Of a stretch of DNA of 64,000 nt, positions 1 to 11,500 are shown piece by piece. The notes under the pieces were generated by a model, which was given only the letters and a program-made list of their open reading frames with translations, had not been told where the DNA came from and did no database searches. Both the position numbers and the translations under genes were made by a program. The stretch is from contig NC_083512.1 of assembly GCF_032362555.1 (NCBI RefSeq), positions 6,064,001 to 6,128,000 on the forward strand, written 5' to 3'. The stretch's first letter is position 1, and each line of letters begins with the position of its first letter. The stretch is from Amyelois transitella. Taxonomy: Eukaryota > Arthropoda > Insecta > Lepidoptera > Pyralidae.

Positions 1-659
1 ATTTGTTAAAGATAAAAGTAGTTTTGTGCCAAAGTATTGAGTATTGTGCCAAGTATGATTAAAATGGAAATCTGTTTGTCTGCTTTTACCACCAAAACTA
101 CTGGAAACATTTAATTCAATAAAATGTGTACTGTTAAATTGTTTACCATTTTCGCTAAACATCATTCTTCGTTGCTCTTCTGTAGTACGGACTGTAGAAT
201 AAGAGATCAAATTTTGTCATTTTACAATGTGTATGGTATGACGGAATTCTTTCAATCGTGTATTTCTATTGATCCGTGCCGATTCCGGTAATCTGAGCTG
301 TCATATTCCAATGAATAATATCCGTGGAACACCCGGCCATCGTTCATGCTGCGACACATTTACCACATCGACATTTAATGATTACCGACTGACGACTTAC
401 AAAAAAGGATTCAAGGAAAATATAAAAGTGAAAAGGAGAATCTTTAAGCAGTTTGTTACCGCTTCTTCTGCACTGACGCCTTGGAAGCGGCAGTAAACTT
501 AGTTTTTAAGTAATTTATTTGACGTCAACCAAGTTGTTAAACCATACGACAATTATTAAGCGATATGGAGGTATCCTATAATAATGAATAAAAAATTTTG
601 AATTTTGAATTTTGAATTCTTGAGCAGTATCGTCTTTATATATATATATGTCTTTATAC

Positions 660-702
660 ATAAATATATGCCGGACAAGTTACACAGATCGAGTTAGCCT
701 CA
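660..702 (-). repeat. 3' tail fragment of the tRNA-derived SINE
   Basis: On the reverse strand it matches the SINE end GAGGCTAACTC-ATCTGTGTAA and TTGTCC-G-ATATATTTAT. Confidence 0.7.
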
Positions 703-1130
703 AAGTTGATTCCGCTTTGCCGTCATAAACATTTTTCATGCAAAGCTTTAAAAATTCCAAAAAAATATTCATGTTCAAGCTAGGCTATATCTTTGATCAT
801 TAATCAGGCTGGTCAAATATATACCTAATGGGATTTGTTTTAAAATTATAAAGTATTAAAGTCACTATCTATCTATATCTATATATCTAATATTAGTTGG
901 TATTCTGGTTTGTTCACATCCGTACATTGACTACTTAGAAACAGTTATATTTTTGCAGTACCATATGCCTTTGAGAGCTCTCAAAAGATCTGTTGGAAGC
1001 ATCGTACGAGCATGAAAATCGATATTTTATTTTAAGCAGCAGCAAATTGAAAACACACAGAGTGTCTTCAGCAAGGAAAATTCTCAATCATTGTGATGTG
1101 TACATCACGACATGCATTGAAATTAATGTA

Positions 1131-1367
1131 TACTGGGAATGGGAATAGGACCACTCCATCTCCCTCTCATAGATGTCGTAAAAGGCGACTAAGGGATAGG
1201 CTTACAAACTTGGGGTTCTTTTTTAGGCGAAGGGCTAGCAACCTATCACTATTTGAATCTCAATTCTATCTTAAAGCCAAATAGCTTAACGTGGCCTATC
1301 AGTCTTTTCAAGACTGTTGGCTCTGTCTACCCCACAAGGGATATAGACGTGATTATATGTATGTAAG
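1131..1367 (+). repeat. ATGT-tailed short retroposon copy
   Basis: Shares GGACCACTCCATCTC, GGCGACTAAGGGATAGGCTT and CAAGGGATATAGACGTGATT with the reference copy at 9213-9471. The extreme 5' end is missing. Confidence 0.85.
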
Positions 1368-1498
1368 TTCCTGAGATTAACGCGTTCAAACAAACAAACA
1401 AACTTTTCAGCTTTGTAATATTAGTATAGGTTAATACAGTATGACTATGCAAAATCTCAGCTTGAATAAATTGAATATCAATAGGTATAATCGAAGCT

Positions 1499-1541
1499 TA
1501 TTCAATCTGTGTAATTTGTCCCGTATATATATTTATTTAAT
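1499..1541 (+). repeat. 3' tail fragment of the tRNA-derived SINE
   Basis: Matches the SINE end TTCAATCTGTGTAATTTGTC, then CCGTATATATATTTATTT. The head is missing. Confidence 0.7.
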
Positions 1542-3506
1542 CGATATATCGGTTTCAAGAAATAATTTGAATTTAAAAATTTAAGGTAAGTAGTGTAGGT
1601 AGGTAAGTGTAGGTTTAGTACATAATTTTATGTGTATTTCATGGCCAAAAGTGTCAGCAAACAAGGCTATAAAATACAATATTTAATATTTCTTGATCCC
1701 AAAATCCAATATCTCTTAAAGCAATATGATATACACAATATTTACTTCATGATAAATATAGAATGTAGTGCAATAAAACGGTTCTTAAGGAATATTTATT
1801 GAACGGTTAGCAGTGATATTATTCACTGCTTAGTTGTGCGTTATACCAGAAAGCTTTCAAGGATTTCATATGTTGGAATAAAGGTTAGAATAAGTAACTC
1901 GTTTCAAACATTCACCTGCTCTGCATCTATTTGAAATTCTAGAAGGTAGCTTAAAATAACGGTGGAGTTATTCCAGATTTTCTGGCAGTTTTCTCTTTGT
2001 TACGTAATGGAGATTTGTGGCATCGAAAATTGTGCTAATATTATATTATGATCGGATGATGTTCATAATAAAACCCGCTTTCGGTAACCAGAATTCAATT
2101 ATGAAGTAATTAATTTAAAGCCCGTAAGAATTTCCCCATAGTCATAGTCAGGGAATATTTGCTAAAATAACTACAAATAACGATTTTGGTTATAATTTTA
2201 CCTAATTAATTTGCAAAAGAGCTCAATAGTTTTTAATAAGGTATATAAATTTTAAATGTCCAAATAAAAGTTTATTTATACCGCATTTTAATAAATAAAT
2301 GGATGGACATATCTTTATAAATCAAGGTTTCGTTCGATTTTCCTTGGCGACCCAAGTGTCTGTTAAGATATGGAAAACAAAATGGCGGATTTCGGCTGCT
2401 CAATTCGTGAAAGAATCCAATTTTCTAGTGAAGTTTTAACATTAAACGTTATGAGGGTCCAATCGATTTAATTTTGACACTGTTGTTCAACAACACAATA
2501 AACGACAAAGGTTCCTTTAAAACAATCTGTCCGAATAAATAAATTTCATTTGTAATTTATCGGTACCTATTACTTTTTTTTTTTAACCCTTTTCCTGTAT
2601 CTTTGATAATGTTGACCTTTTTTTTTAAATTTCAAGCGCTTAACAGGCTAATACGTTAGCAGTAAAAAAATATACTTTATTATTGCTGCGACAATTGATT
2701 AAAAAGTGAATTTACTTTACACACACACACATCTGCGTAATCACAAAAACCGTCCTTTTAAACGACCCAACGTGCGAGACGTAATGTTATTCAGTGATTA
2801 GAACGTTTTAGGAAAGCTTTCAGAGGTTGCAGGGAGCGGCTAGGACAGTAGACGTGACTCGTTGCGGAAAATTGATGACGAGCCCTTTGATACATAAAAG
2901 CAAAAGTTATGCTTCCTGAAACTTTAGGAGGCAATTCAGGCGTAAAAAATATAAGACATATCCTTTATAAGAACATACAATTTATGATACGCTGACATTA
3001 TCATGTTAGAATCAAATTTGTTGCATGCCTGCAGGCTTATACAAATTGTATCATTAAGATATTAAATGGCTGAAAGAAATTAAATATTTTGATAATATTT
3101 TGCAAATTTTTCTAATTTTATGTTAAATAGAATTTTATCTTCTGATACGAAATTCTTTTTTTATTTCCCATCGGGCCTTTACTATTAATTTATCGGGCAT
3201 AAAACGAAGGTATAAAATAAAAGGGCACGTTATGATGACGAAGGTCGTTCGACGTGCTCCCGATTTAGGCGTCCCCTGTGTTTGACTTGCTACTTTGTGC
3301 CTCCCGGGTATTTACACCAACTTTACTGAATGTTTGTGTGCGCTCACACTTCTTAACCGGGATCGAAGGTGAAATACTAAATTTGTGTTTATTGATTGTC
3401 TTCGCCTCTGGTTTCTGTCACAGGCTTCCTTAATTAAGTAAAAAATATCATATTTTTTCACCGAAAAACACAGTAATAATATTTTTACACCGAAGATACA
3501 TGAACT

Positions 3507-3749
3507 GACGGCCTCTGTGGCGCAGCGGTAGTGCGCTTGTCTGTGACACCGGAGTTACCGGGTTCGAATCTCGGTCAGGGCATGATGAGAAACGAACTTT
3601 CTCTGATTGGCCTGGATCTTGGATGTTTATCAATATAAGTATTTATTATAAAACATAGTATCGTTGAGTTAGTATCTTGTAACACAAGTTTCGAACTTAT
3701 TTCGAGGCTAACTCAATCTGTGTAATTTGTCCCGTATATATTTATTTAT
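3507..3749 (+). repeat. tRNA-derived SINE, full-length copy
   Basis: The head has A-box-like TGGCGCAGCGGTAGTGCG and B-box GGGTTCGAATC, followed by a non-tRNA body and an end CTGTGTAATTTGTCCCGTAT plus a TTTATTT tail. Copies at 38245-38485 and 55505-55736 share head, body and tail. The head is not a working tRNA gene, as it lacks a cloverleaf 3' half. Confidence 0.85.
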
Positions 3750-3844
3750 GAAAGTGAAATAAGGTAAAAGAATATTGAATTCACGATGATAAAACTATGA
3801 ATAACCACATGCATCAATGAGTATAACAAATAGATACATTTTAT

Positions 3845-4668
3845 CAAAATCCGTCTCCGAAAATTAGGGTTTTTTATGCAGCTGTCACATGACTAAAAAC
3901 GACCGTGATTGGTTATTTCTATTATGACGTAAATTACCCATAAACAGACTGTGGATCGCACCGTTCTTTGGTGTTCGCTTTTATTTTTCAAGATTTAATA
4001 AGTGTTTTATCGCTCAGGATTGCTCAGATAACATAGGTATTTAATAATGGAACCAATTTCGAGAGAGCTGACAGTCGAAACCTACCAAAAGTGGACGCAA
4101 TAATGGTTGGCGTCTTCTTCAAAGACAATCCAGATTTTTTTGCTGCCGAATAATAAGAACTTATCATCGTAAAAACTCACATCAAAGTGGTCTTCACAAA
4201 AATGAGGACATGTTTTGATGATATATCATCAGCATTTTGCCGAGAAAGCTGAAACCACTTCTTGCGAATATTCAAATCCATCGGCACAGAAAAAAACAGT
4301 TTCGTAGGAGTTTTTATTGTTGTATTAGTGCATTGAGGTACTGCACAACATTTATAGAAACTCATTTTAATAATTTTCACACATATGACGTGGCACAAGT
4401 TACATAAATAAAACAAGAGAAAATCAAAAACTATTCGAAACACCAACAAGCTCTGATATTTATGCGAAATTTACGTCACTGCATGCCATGGCCGCCATAT
4501 TGCTAAAAGTCACGTTTTGGCGGCATATTTGAATATTCCATTTTCTTTTTCGATTTTTTTATAAAATAGCTAAAATAAAGACAAAAGTGTTTTTCTAGGG
4601 CTCCTTATAAACAAATAAATACCCTAAGATAGTTTTTAGAACATTGACAAATAGCCTATTAAAGCTAT
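3845..4668 (-). mobile_element. Decayed THAP-domain DNA transposon, copy A
   Basis: On the reverse strand it encodes MSFYKCCAVPQCTNTTIKTP, then LFFSVPMDLNIRKKWFQLSR, the start of a THAP zinc-binding domain (C-x4-C). The later C-x2-H part (CEDHF) is present but in a shifted frame. THAP domains of this wording are typical of P-element-like transposases in Lepidoptera. The remaining transposase is deleted. Copy B at 56325-57135 is colinear in the opposite orientation, which fixes the element ends approximately. Confidence 0.7.
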
Positions 4669-5852
4669 TTTAGCTTTGAAAAAAATAATTTATACATATT
4701 TATATTATATTATAATATGATAAGAGTGAAAATGATTCCATAACTATGATTATATGGCTTGAAGTAAGTTTAGGTAAGAAAAAAAAAGCTTAGTAAAACT
4801 ACTTAGGAAGAATAAATCTTGTCGATTTAAGAATCAAGAATTAAAATCTAGCACCCGGAGAAATGAGAAATTTCTCCTAATTACATTCGCACAATGTAAT
4901 TAATTAAGACCAAAATCCTCACAATTAAGATTGTGTGTTTTGTTAATCAAATCATATTTTGAATTGTATTGGTTAATGAGATTGTCATTAAGTATTTTTA
5001 TGCTGTGTTCATTTGTGTGATTTCATTTAGCGGTGCACAAAACAAACCAACCACTGAGTGAATGTCACTAGAACATCAATAACTAGAAAAACATATCCTG
5101 TTTTAATGTTTATGATGGAGGATTTTTTCTGAAATTTTCGATAAATTCTATCTTAGTACACCCTATAGGAACCTGAGGCCACATTTCAAATCTCTAGATC
5201 CTGCGGTTTTGACAATTGACTGTCCTTGATTGAGTCAATCAGTATCCTCTTTTATATATTCAGAAGATTCGTTACGAAGAAACAAAAATACTAATCTCTT
5301 CTCTTTACTAGCTAATAAAAGCCGTACAATATATAATTGGAACAGTAATAAAGCTAGTAAACGACAAAGCCATATTAATACACGACTAGTTCAAACACAC
5401 ACTGTGTTGTCGGCGGATGTTGACTTCATCAGGCTTGCATAAACGCGGCGCCTAATCACCTGACCCAACAGCGTTCACTATTCACATGGTCCAGCCATGT
5501 GTTGACAACTTTGGTAAAAGGGGATTATAAACTTTTTTCAAATTAGGTTTATAGCTTGATCTAAAAATATCGTATACTATCAAGTTTTTGTAAAATAAAA
5601 AAAAGTAAAAGCTCATATCTCACATTAAACCGATAGCATACTTTTTAAAGTTATTGATGAAGATTTTAATTTCCTAACAAATTATTGTATGGCTGTCTGC
5701 ATGACAACAAATTCTAACAGAACATATCGTATATATTATTATTTATAGTTATCGTGGTTTCAAAGGACTCCGATACTGACTTATTAAAAATAATAAAAAT
5801 TGCTTACAAAACAATACCTACCTAATTACGTATTTAATTTGAACTTGAATTG

Positions 5853-6098
5853 TGTGGTTACCGGCACCAATAGAAAAAAGAATAGGACCACTTTATCTCT
5901 TTTCCATGGATGTCGTAAAAGGCGCCTAAGGGATAGGCTTGTAAACTAGGCTTTCTTCTATTATTTGAATTTCAATTTTATAATTAAGCCAAAAAAACAG
6001 CTAAACGTGACCTATCAATTTTTTCAAGACTGCTGGCTTTGTCTACCCCACAAGGGATATACACGTGATTGTATGCACATTTATGTATATGTATGTAT
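5853..6098 (+). repeat. ATGT-tailed short retroposon copy
   Basis: Near full length: GTGTGGTTACCGGCACCAAT at the start, GGCGCCTAAGGGATAGGCTT inside and an ATGTATATGTATGTATG tail. Confidence 0.85.
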
Positions 6099-6469
6099 GC
6101 ACTTACCCGGTTTTCTTTAAGATGTCGTAATTTTATCGAAGGATCAAAGATAATTTTCCTAAGGTATATTAGTACCTGCCTATTTCGAATTCCTTCCACT
6201 AAGTTACTGTAACATTACTCGCTTTCACTTTTTCACTTGTTTTCACGTTTAGCTTCAGAGAATTAATGGAAATTATTGGTTGACACCAAACTGAGGCTGA
6301 GTAAATTACGGTTAATGGTTGTATTTATAATACAAACGATTTTAATTTCTCTTCTCTCTAGAGTAGAAATATATTTAAAAGCTACGTAACGTAACTCTTA
6401 TTCTCAATATCATTGAAATGATAACTTTGTAGAACTAGTAGCTAAGAAAAAAAGTAGCCAGTTGCTTCT

Positions 6470-6645
6470 CTTATCCAACACATCTCATTAGGGAAAATCT
6501 CATAAACTTAGGATCCTTCTTTTACTCGATCGGCTGATAATCTGTCTCTATTTCTGAATCTATCTTTAACCCTTATAATGGGTCGACGAAACTTGTGACT
6601 GCTTATGCATATCCCCTGAAATATAAAGACGTGATATGTGGGAAA
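6470..6645 (+). repeat. Diverged ATGT-tailed retroposon copy
   Basis: The order of motifs is kept (AAACTTAGGATCCTTCTTTT, then CTCTATTTCTGAATCTATC, then AAAGACGTGATATGTG) with many substitutions. Confidence 0.5.
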
Positions 6646-8368
6646 CAGTGTAAAAGGCTCGTAATAAAATGACTTAACACAATTTGTGTTTGTTTGCAAA
6701 GAAGTAAATGAAGACAAAGTTATCTCCACCTATCGACTTGGCCGTCGTTCGTCGCGGGAGAAATCTAATATCCTTCGGGAAAACACGGCCGGTGATAGGC
6801 GTGATAGCGCCTCCCAGGAATATTAAATATTCACTCAGAAAGATAAGCTTTGGATTTATCTTTCATGTAATACCGCCGAGCTAGGCCAAATAAGGATTTT
6901 ACTATCTTAATTGTAGTTAATTTTTATTATATATATTTTTAAAGTAAATTTTCCTTTTACTTACTTAGAATTTATCACGTTTTATTGCTGTATTTATTTT
7001 CTTGGTGCAATAAAGTGCACATTTACTTACTTACTCTTTGAGATGTTCAATTAATATCTTGTGACTTACCTATATTTTAAAAGCCGCAGGGTTAATTAAT
7101 GGTCTGGGCTCATCGACGCGGCATAAACAACATTTTAAACAATTACGTCCATAGAAGTCCCTCGTAAGTCCCCTTTTAAAATATTAGAGATATATTATTT
7201 GTGGAATTGGTTTTTGAAATATTTGTTTAGGTTTTTTTTTAAATTATTTTATCAATGTTTTTTTAAATGAAAAATGGGTATAAATAAATAGCTTTCTGCT
7301 TTTCTTTTTACGCAGATTGCTCGTATAAAGTTTGGATTTTTCTTTAGGCTATATGTGCCCACTTCAGAATAGCCGGTATTTCTATGAAACGATATGATAT
7401 TGTTGGATAGAAGTATAAGAGTGGAGATTTCAATTTTTATTTACTGTGTTATTTACTCTTTTAGTAGGTAATTCTTTTGGTTTGTAATTATTTTTATAGT
7501 TTGTTGAAAGAATTATTTTTAAGTAATAAGTAGTAAGTTAATTTAATTAAGAAAATAAAGAATACATAACGATATAACTATAAACTTGTAGTATAAGAAA
7601 ACTTATGAGGTAATAATCAATATATTATAATATACATTAGAGTTTAATAACATTAACTTGTGTAGGTATATTGAGAAAATATACGCAATATCATTGACAT
7701 CTACAGAATATTCATATTTCTATACAACAGAAATGTGAATTCATTTTATATTAGTATGTAGTGCTTATATGTACCTATTAGTGTTATTGTAAACAACTTA
7801 TATATTCAGTGAATTCGGATACCATTGTCATTATAGTTATGTGTATGTCAGTCATAAACAAAAAATGCTGAATTCTCATTAAAACTATCATAAACTCAAG
7901 TTATTCGAATTAAATTTATGCCAAACAGGGTCGAACAAAGTAAGTTACGCAAAGCGAGAGCGGCAGTTAAAGTAAATAAAATAACTAAACTTGTTGAAGA
8001 AAGTGTTTAGTTAACACGAATTTCTCCATAATTTGGTCGAGAACTGAGAATCATAAACCTGCAGAATGTGAAGATATTAAAACGCCAACTATTTCCCTGC
8101 TTTCTCTCTAATAATGTTTGAGTTGTTACTCGTATCTTTAGCTATTTTATTTTGAGCCTAAGATCCACATAATAGATAGTTAAATGTTGCTAGTTCATCG
8201 CCTAAAAGAAGAATCACTAGTTTAAAAGGTTTTCCTTCGATTGATCATCCAAAGAGCTCGAGATGAGAAGCACCCAACTCATACTATATTTTCTTCACTA
8301 CTACGAGTAGTATGGAGCTTGTATTAGATAAATGTGCTTATTAACTTAAGATCTGTTTCCTTCTCCAG

Positions 8369-8523
8369 AACCTGAAGAATCAGATAATGACGACGAACCT
8401 CTGGGTGGAGCAGTCGTGGTACGACTACAAGCTGCGCTGGGAGCCCAAGGAGTACGGCGGGGTGCACATGCTGCACGTGCCCTCCGACCACATATGGAGG
8501 CCCGACATCGTGCTGTACAACAA
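8369..8523 (+). CDS. nAChRalpha4: nAChR alpha4 exon: extracellular domain, loops D and A
   Basis: The exon starts after TTCTCCAG and ends AACAA|GTGAG, giving 51 codons plus 2 nt. It begins [17 protein letters not shown] and ends at the loop A motif WRPDIVLYN. It corresponds to vertebrate exons 3 and 4 (45 + 110 nt) fused into one 155-nt exon. Confidence 0.9.
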
Positions 8524-11500
8524 GTGAGACCAACACAGAACATCATGCATTGAGTTGTCTGATAAAACCAAAACTAAAACACGATTCAATGGCGTAGCGA
8601 TGCGAGTTATTTGTATGTATCTCAATATACAAAGATTTATTTATTTATTTTTATTTATCAATGATAATGAACGAATATCAATCAGTTTACATATTTATAT
8701 AACTCTTCCGTTACTAAACGACCAATACGCAACGTACATCCGAAACTACTGTGCAAATGAAGCTGAATTTTTTAATCAATTTAAAGCATTAGAATATTTT
8801 AAGAAATTTTGATACACACTAAAATTCAAGCGATTTTCCATCTTGAATTGTTATTGGTATTTTAGTTTTTTAAATAAAACTTTATAGTTTCTAAGTTAAG
8901 CAGTTAAAGCATAGAAATCTAAATAATATTTGAGAAAAATATCGAAGTGAGATTCACATTGTCATTTCCAGATATCGAATGATAAATGCCGTTTTAATAT
9001 ACCTAGCTTAAAATGGAATAGCTTTGTAAGATTTGCACAGATGTCTTTGTCATCGAACTTTATTGATCGCACGGGATGAGACGAAAAAGTTTTGGCAAAT
9101 TGTATGCATATTAAATTATTTTCGACTAATTTAGATAAGTTTGAAGGACTTATTCAGGAAATTTTCTTTAAAAATAAAGTAATATTTTGTATGTTATTTA
9201 TTATTAGTAATACATACATACATATGGTCACGTCTACATCCCCTGCGGGGTAGACAGAGCCAACAGTCTTAAAAAGGCTGAATGGCCACGTTCAGCTATT
9301 TGGCTTAATGATAGAATTGAGATTCAAATAGTGACAGGTTGCCAACCCAACGCCTAAAAAAGAATCCCAAGTTTGTAAGCCTATCCCTTAGTCGCCTTTT
9401 ACGACATCCATGGAAAAGAGCTGGAGTGGTCTATTCTTTTTTGTGTTGGTGCCGAAACCACACGGCACGGCATTATTAGTAATATGTTCATAAAATGGTG
9501 CAGCTTACAAAGTAGTAAGCTATTTCACGCAATTGTGAGTGTGAGAGAAAATTTATTTACATTTGAATTCGTTACACAAATTTTCAACACAAAAATAACT
9601 TATTTTCACTTTATATACATACAATAAAAAGGTGCATTTTGTGATTTGTCTAAGTATTAAGTATCGCTAAGTAGCAAGTTTCCTCGTTTGAAATAACTTT
9701 TGTTTAAGATGTCTTTATGCTCCAAATATTTGCATTATCATGCCGCCATATATATTATGAATATTTCCAGTCTCATTTTCAAAAAATATTATGAGAGCTA
9801 ATTATCTTTGAGTTCATCTTAAATTGTACGATCTCGCATCGCTACTTCATTATATTTAAAACAGTACTTAACATTTCATAACTTTTCGTAATTTGATCCA
9901 AATTTTAATTGCTGTGTGTAGATCTTCTGTATTGTAAAATCATTATTACTTTCAAATAAACAACACCAACCACTGCAAACATCCTTATAATTATGTACCT
10001 ACATCATTGAATCATAATATACCCATAGACTCTACGAAATCCCGATATTACTCTACAGAACATTTTAATGCCCGGGAATTGTTTCAAAACTAAAAACAAA
10101 CTCAATTTAATACTTGCAAACTAAAGGCGCGGTAACAACGTTACAAAGCTGAAAGTTGGTTGTAACAGAAAATAAATAAAGACGTAAATGGATTTCCAGC
10201 TAAGAGAGGCGGCGGCGCCGCGGGGCGCCTTTTGTAAAATACTACCTATAGCCATTCACACCATAGATAAGCGTAGGCCCAATCGATTGTCATCTACCAG
10301 ACTATTCCGACTAAATCAGCGTGTTACGTTACGAGGCTACATCCAAAGGTGATCTATCTAGTCACACCCTCGAGGCACTTATTTGTTAGCAATCTGTGTA
10401 GTAGATAGACTGTAGATAAATAATTATTTATAATAAAATGAGGTTTCCTTATAAGCATAAAATTATATACTTATCAATAAAATTTCATTTTTTTTATACT
10501 AATACCACTCTTATATATTTCTGTTACGTATAATTTCGTTTTCGTTGTTTAATAATTATCCTGTAATGTTCTGTGCTTACTCTCTTAACTGTCTACTAAA
10601 AGTTTGTAAAACTTTTAGCGAAGACTTATTATCAAAATTATCTAGAAGTTTCACCTTAATTTATATGCCCGAACACTTGCTTCATTGTTCAGACGAACAT
10701 TACCGAAGGCTTCGTGCTCATTGTTTTATGTGTAAATACATTTATATTTCATTAAAAAGATGTTTGTGCACGTATAGTTTGTGAGGTGACATTTCCCTAG
10801 ACAGATAGTCGTGTTCTGTGTTCTAAACACAATGAAACCAATGTACTCGTATATCTTAATCTTGATATTGTTGCTACATTCTGTAAGTTTATTGGACGAT
10901 TTTCCATGTTAACTACTAAGCCGAATAGTTTGTTTCACCAATTGTGATATTTTAGGTCAACGGGAATCCAGATATTATCTATGGTGTGAAAGTAATATAC
11001 GAAGGCTTAAAGTACGGCGTATCGAAGTTGATTCGTGACGTGAAAGAAGATTTATGTAACGTATACAACGTAACCGTTCATACCGTGGATCGTTTGACGC
11101 ACTTACAATATTCCTAAACCAACTGGTATGTAAGAGTAAATTATTATTATGCAGTCACAAAGCTTTTTAACAAAAGAAGTTCTCGTTTAACAGAATCCCA
11201 ATGAATGTCGTCTCAGCGTGTACTCGTTAAATAAAGACATTAACAGTTATAAGCTGTATTAGTTCAGTTCTGTCCACCACCTCGCAGCTTTGATAAATGG
11301 CCGCGGACACGGGACGGCCATCGTTACTCATTTCCGATCCCTTCTCTACAATCTCGGTGCGCATTTCCTCCACTAATGCACACTTTTTTCCCCCCAACTT
11401 CCCACGGCGGTAAGATTAAAAGTGTATCCATTAGGTTGTCATTTCATGTCCATTTTTAATTTTGTAGTATTCCTGTTTTTTCTCCTTATATGGTGAATGT

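Larger units (their letters stand above)
1..8368. other. Region upstream of the first visible nAChR exon, probably intron
   Basis: No convincing coding exon was found on either strand. The region is AT-rich and holds the repeat copies listed separately: SINEs, ATGT-tailed retroposons and a THAP transposon remnant. The missing first exons of the receptor could lie before base 1; a short exon hidden here cannot be excluded by eye. Confidence 0.6.

Noticed and set aside
3507..3600. Possible tRNA gene (A box and B box present)
   Set aside because: The head is followed by a non-tRNA body and recurs with the same body elsewhere in the window; it is a SINE.
8324..8625. Overlapping reverse-strand open frames across the first nAChR exon
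   Set aside because: They are antisense readings of a GC-rich conserved exon whose sense reading matches the receptor; no splice or start support.
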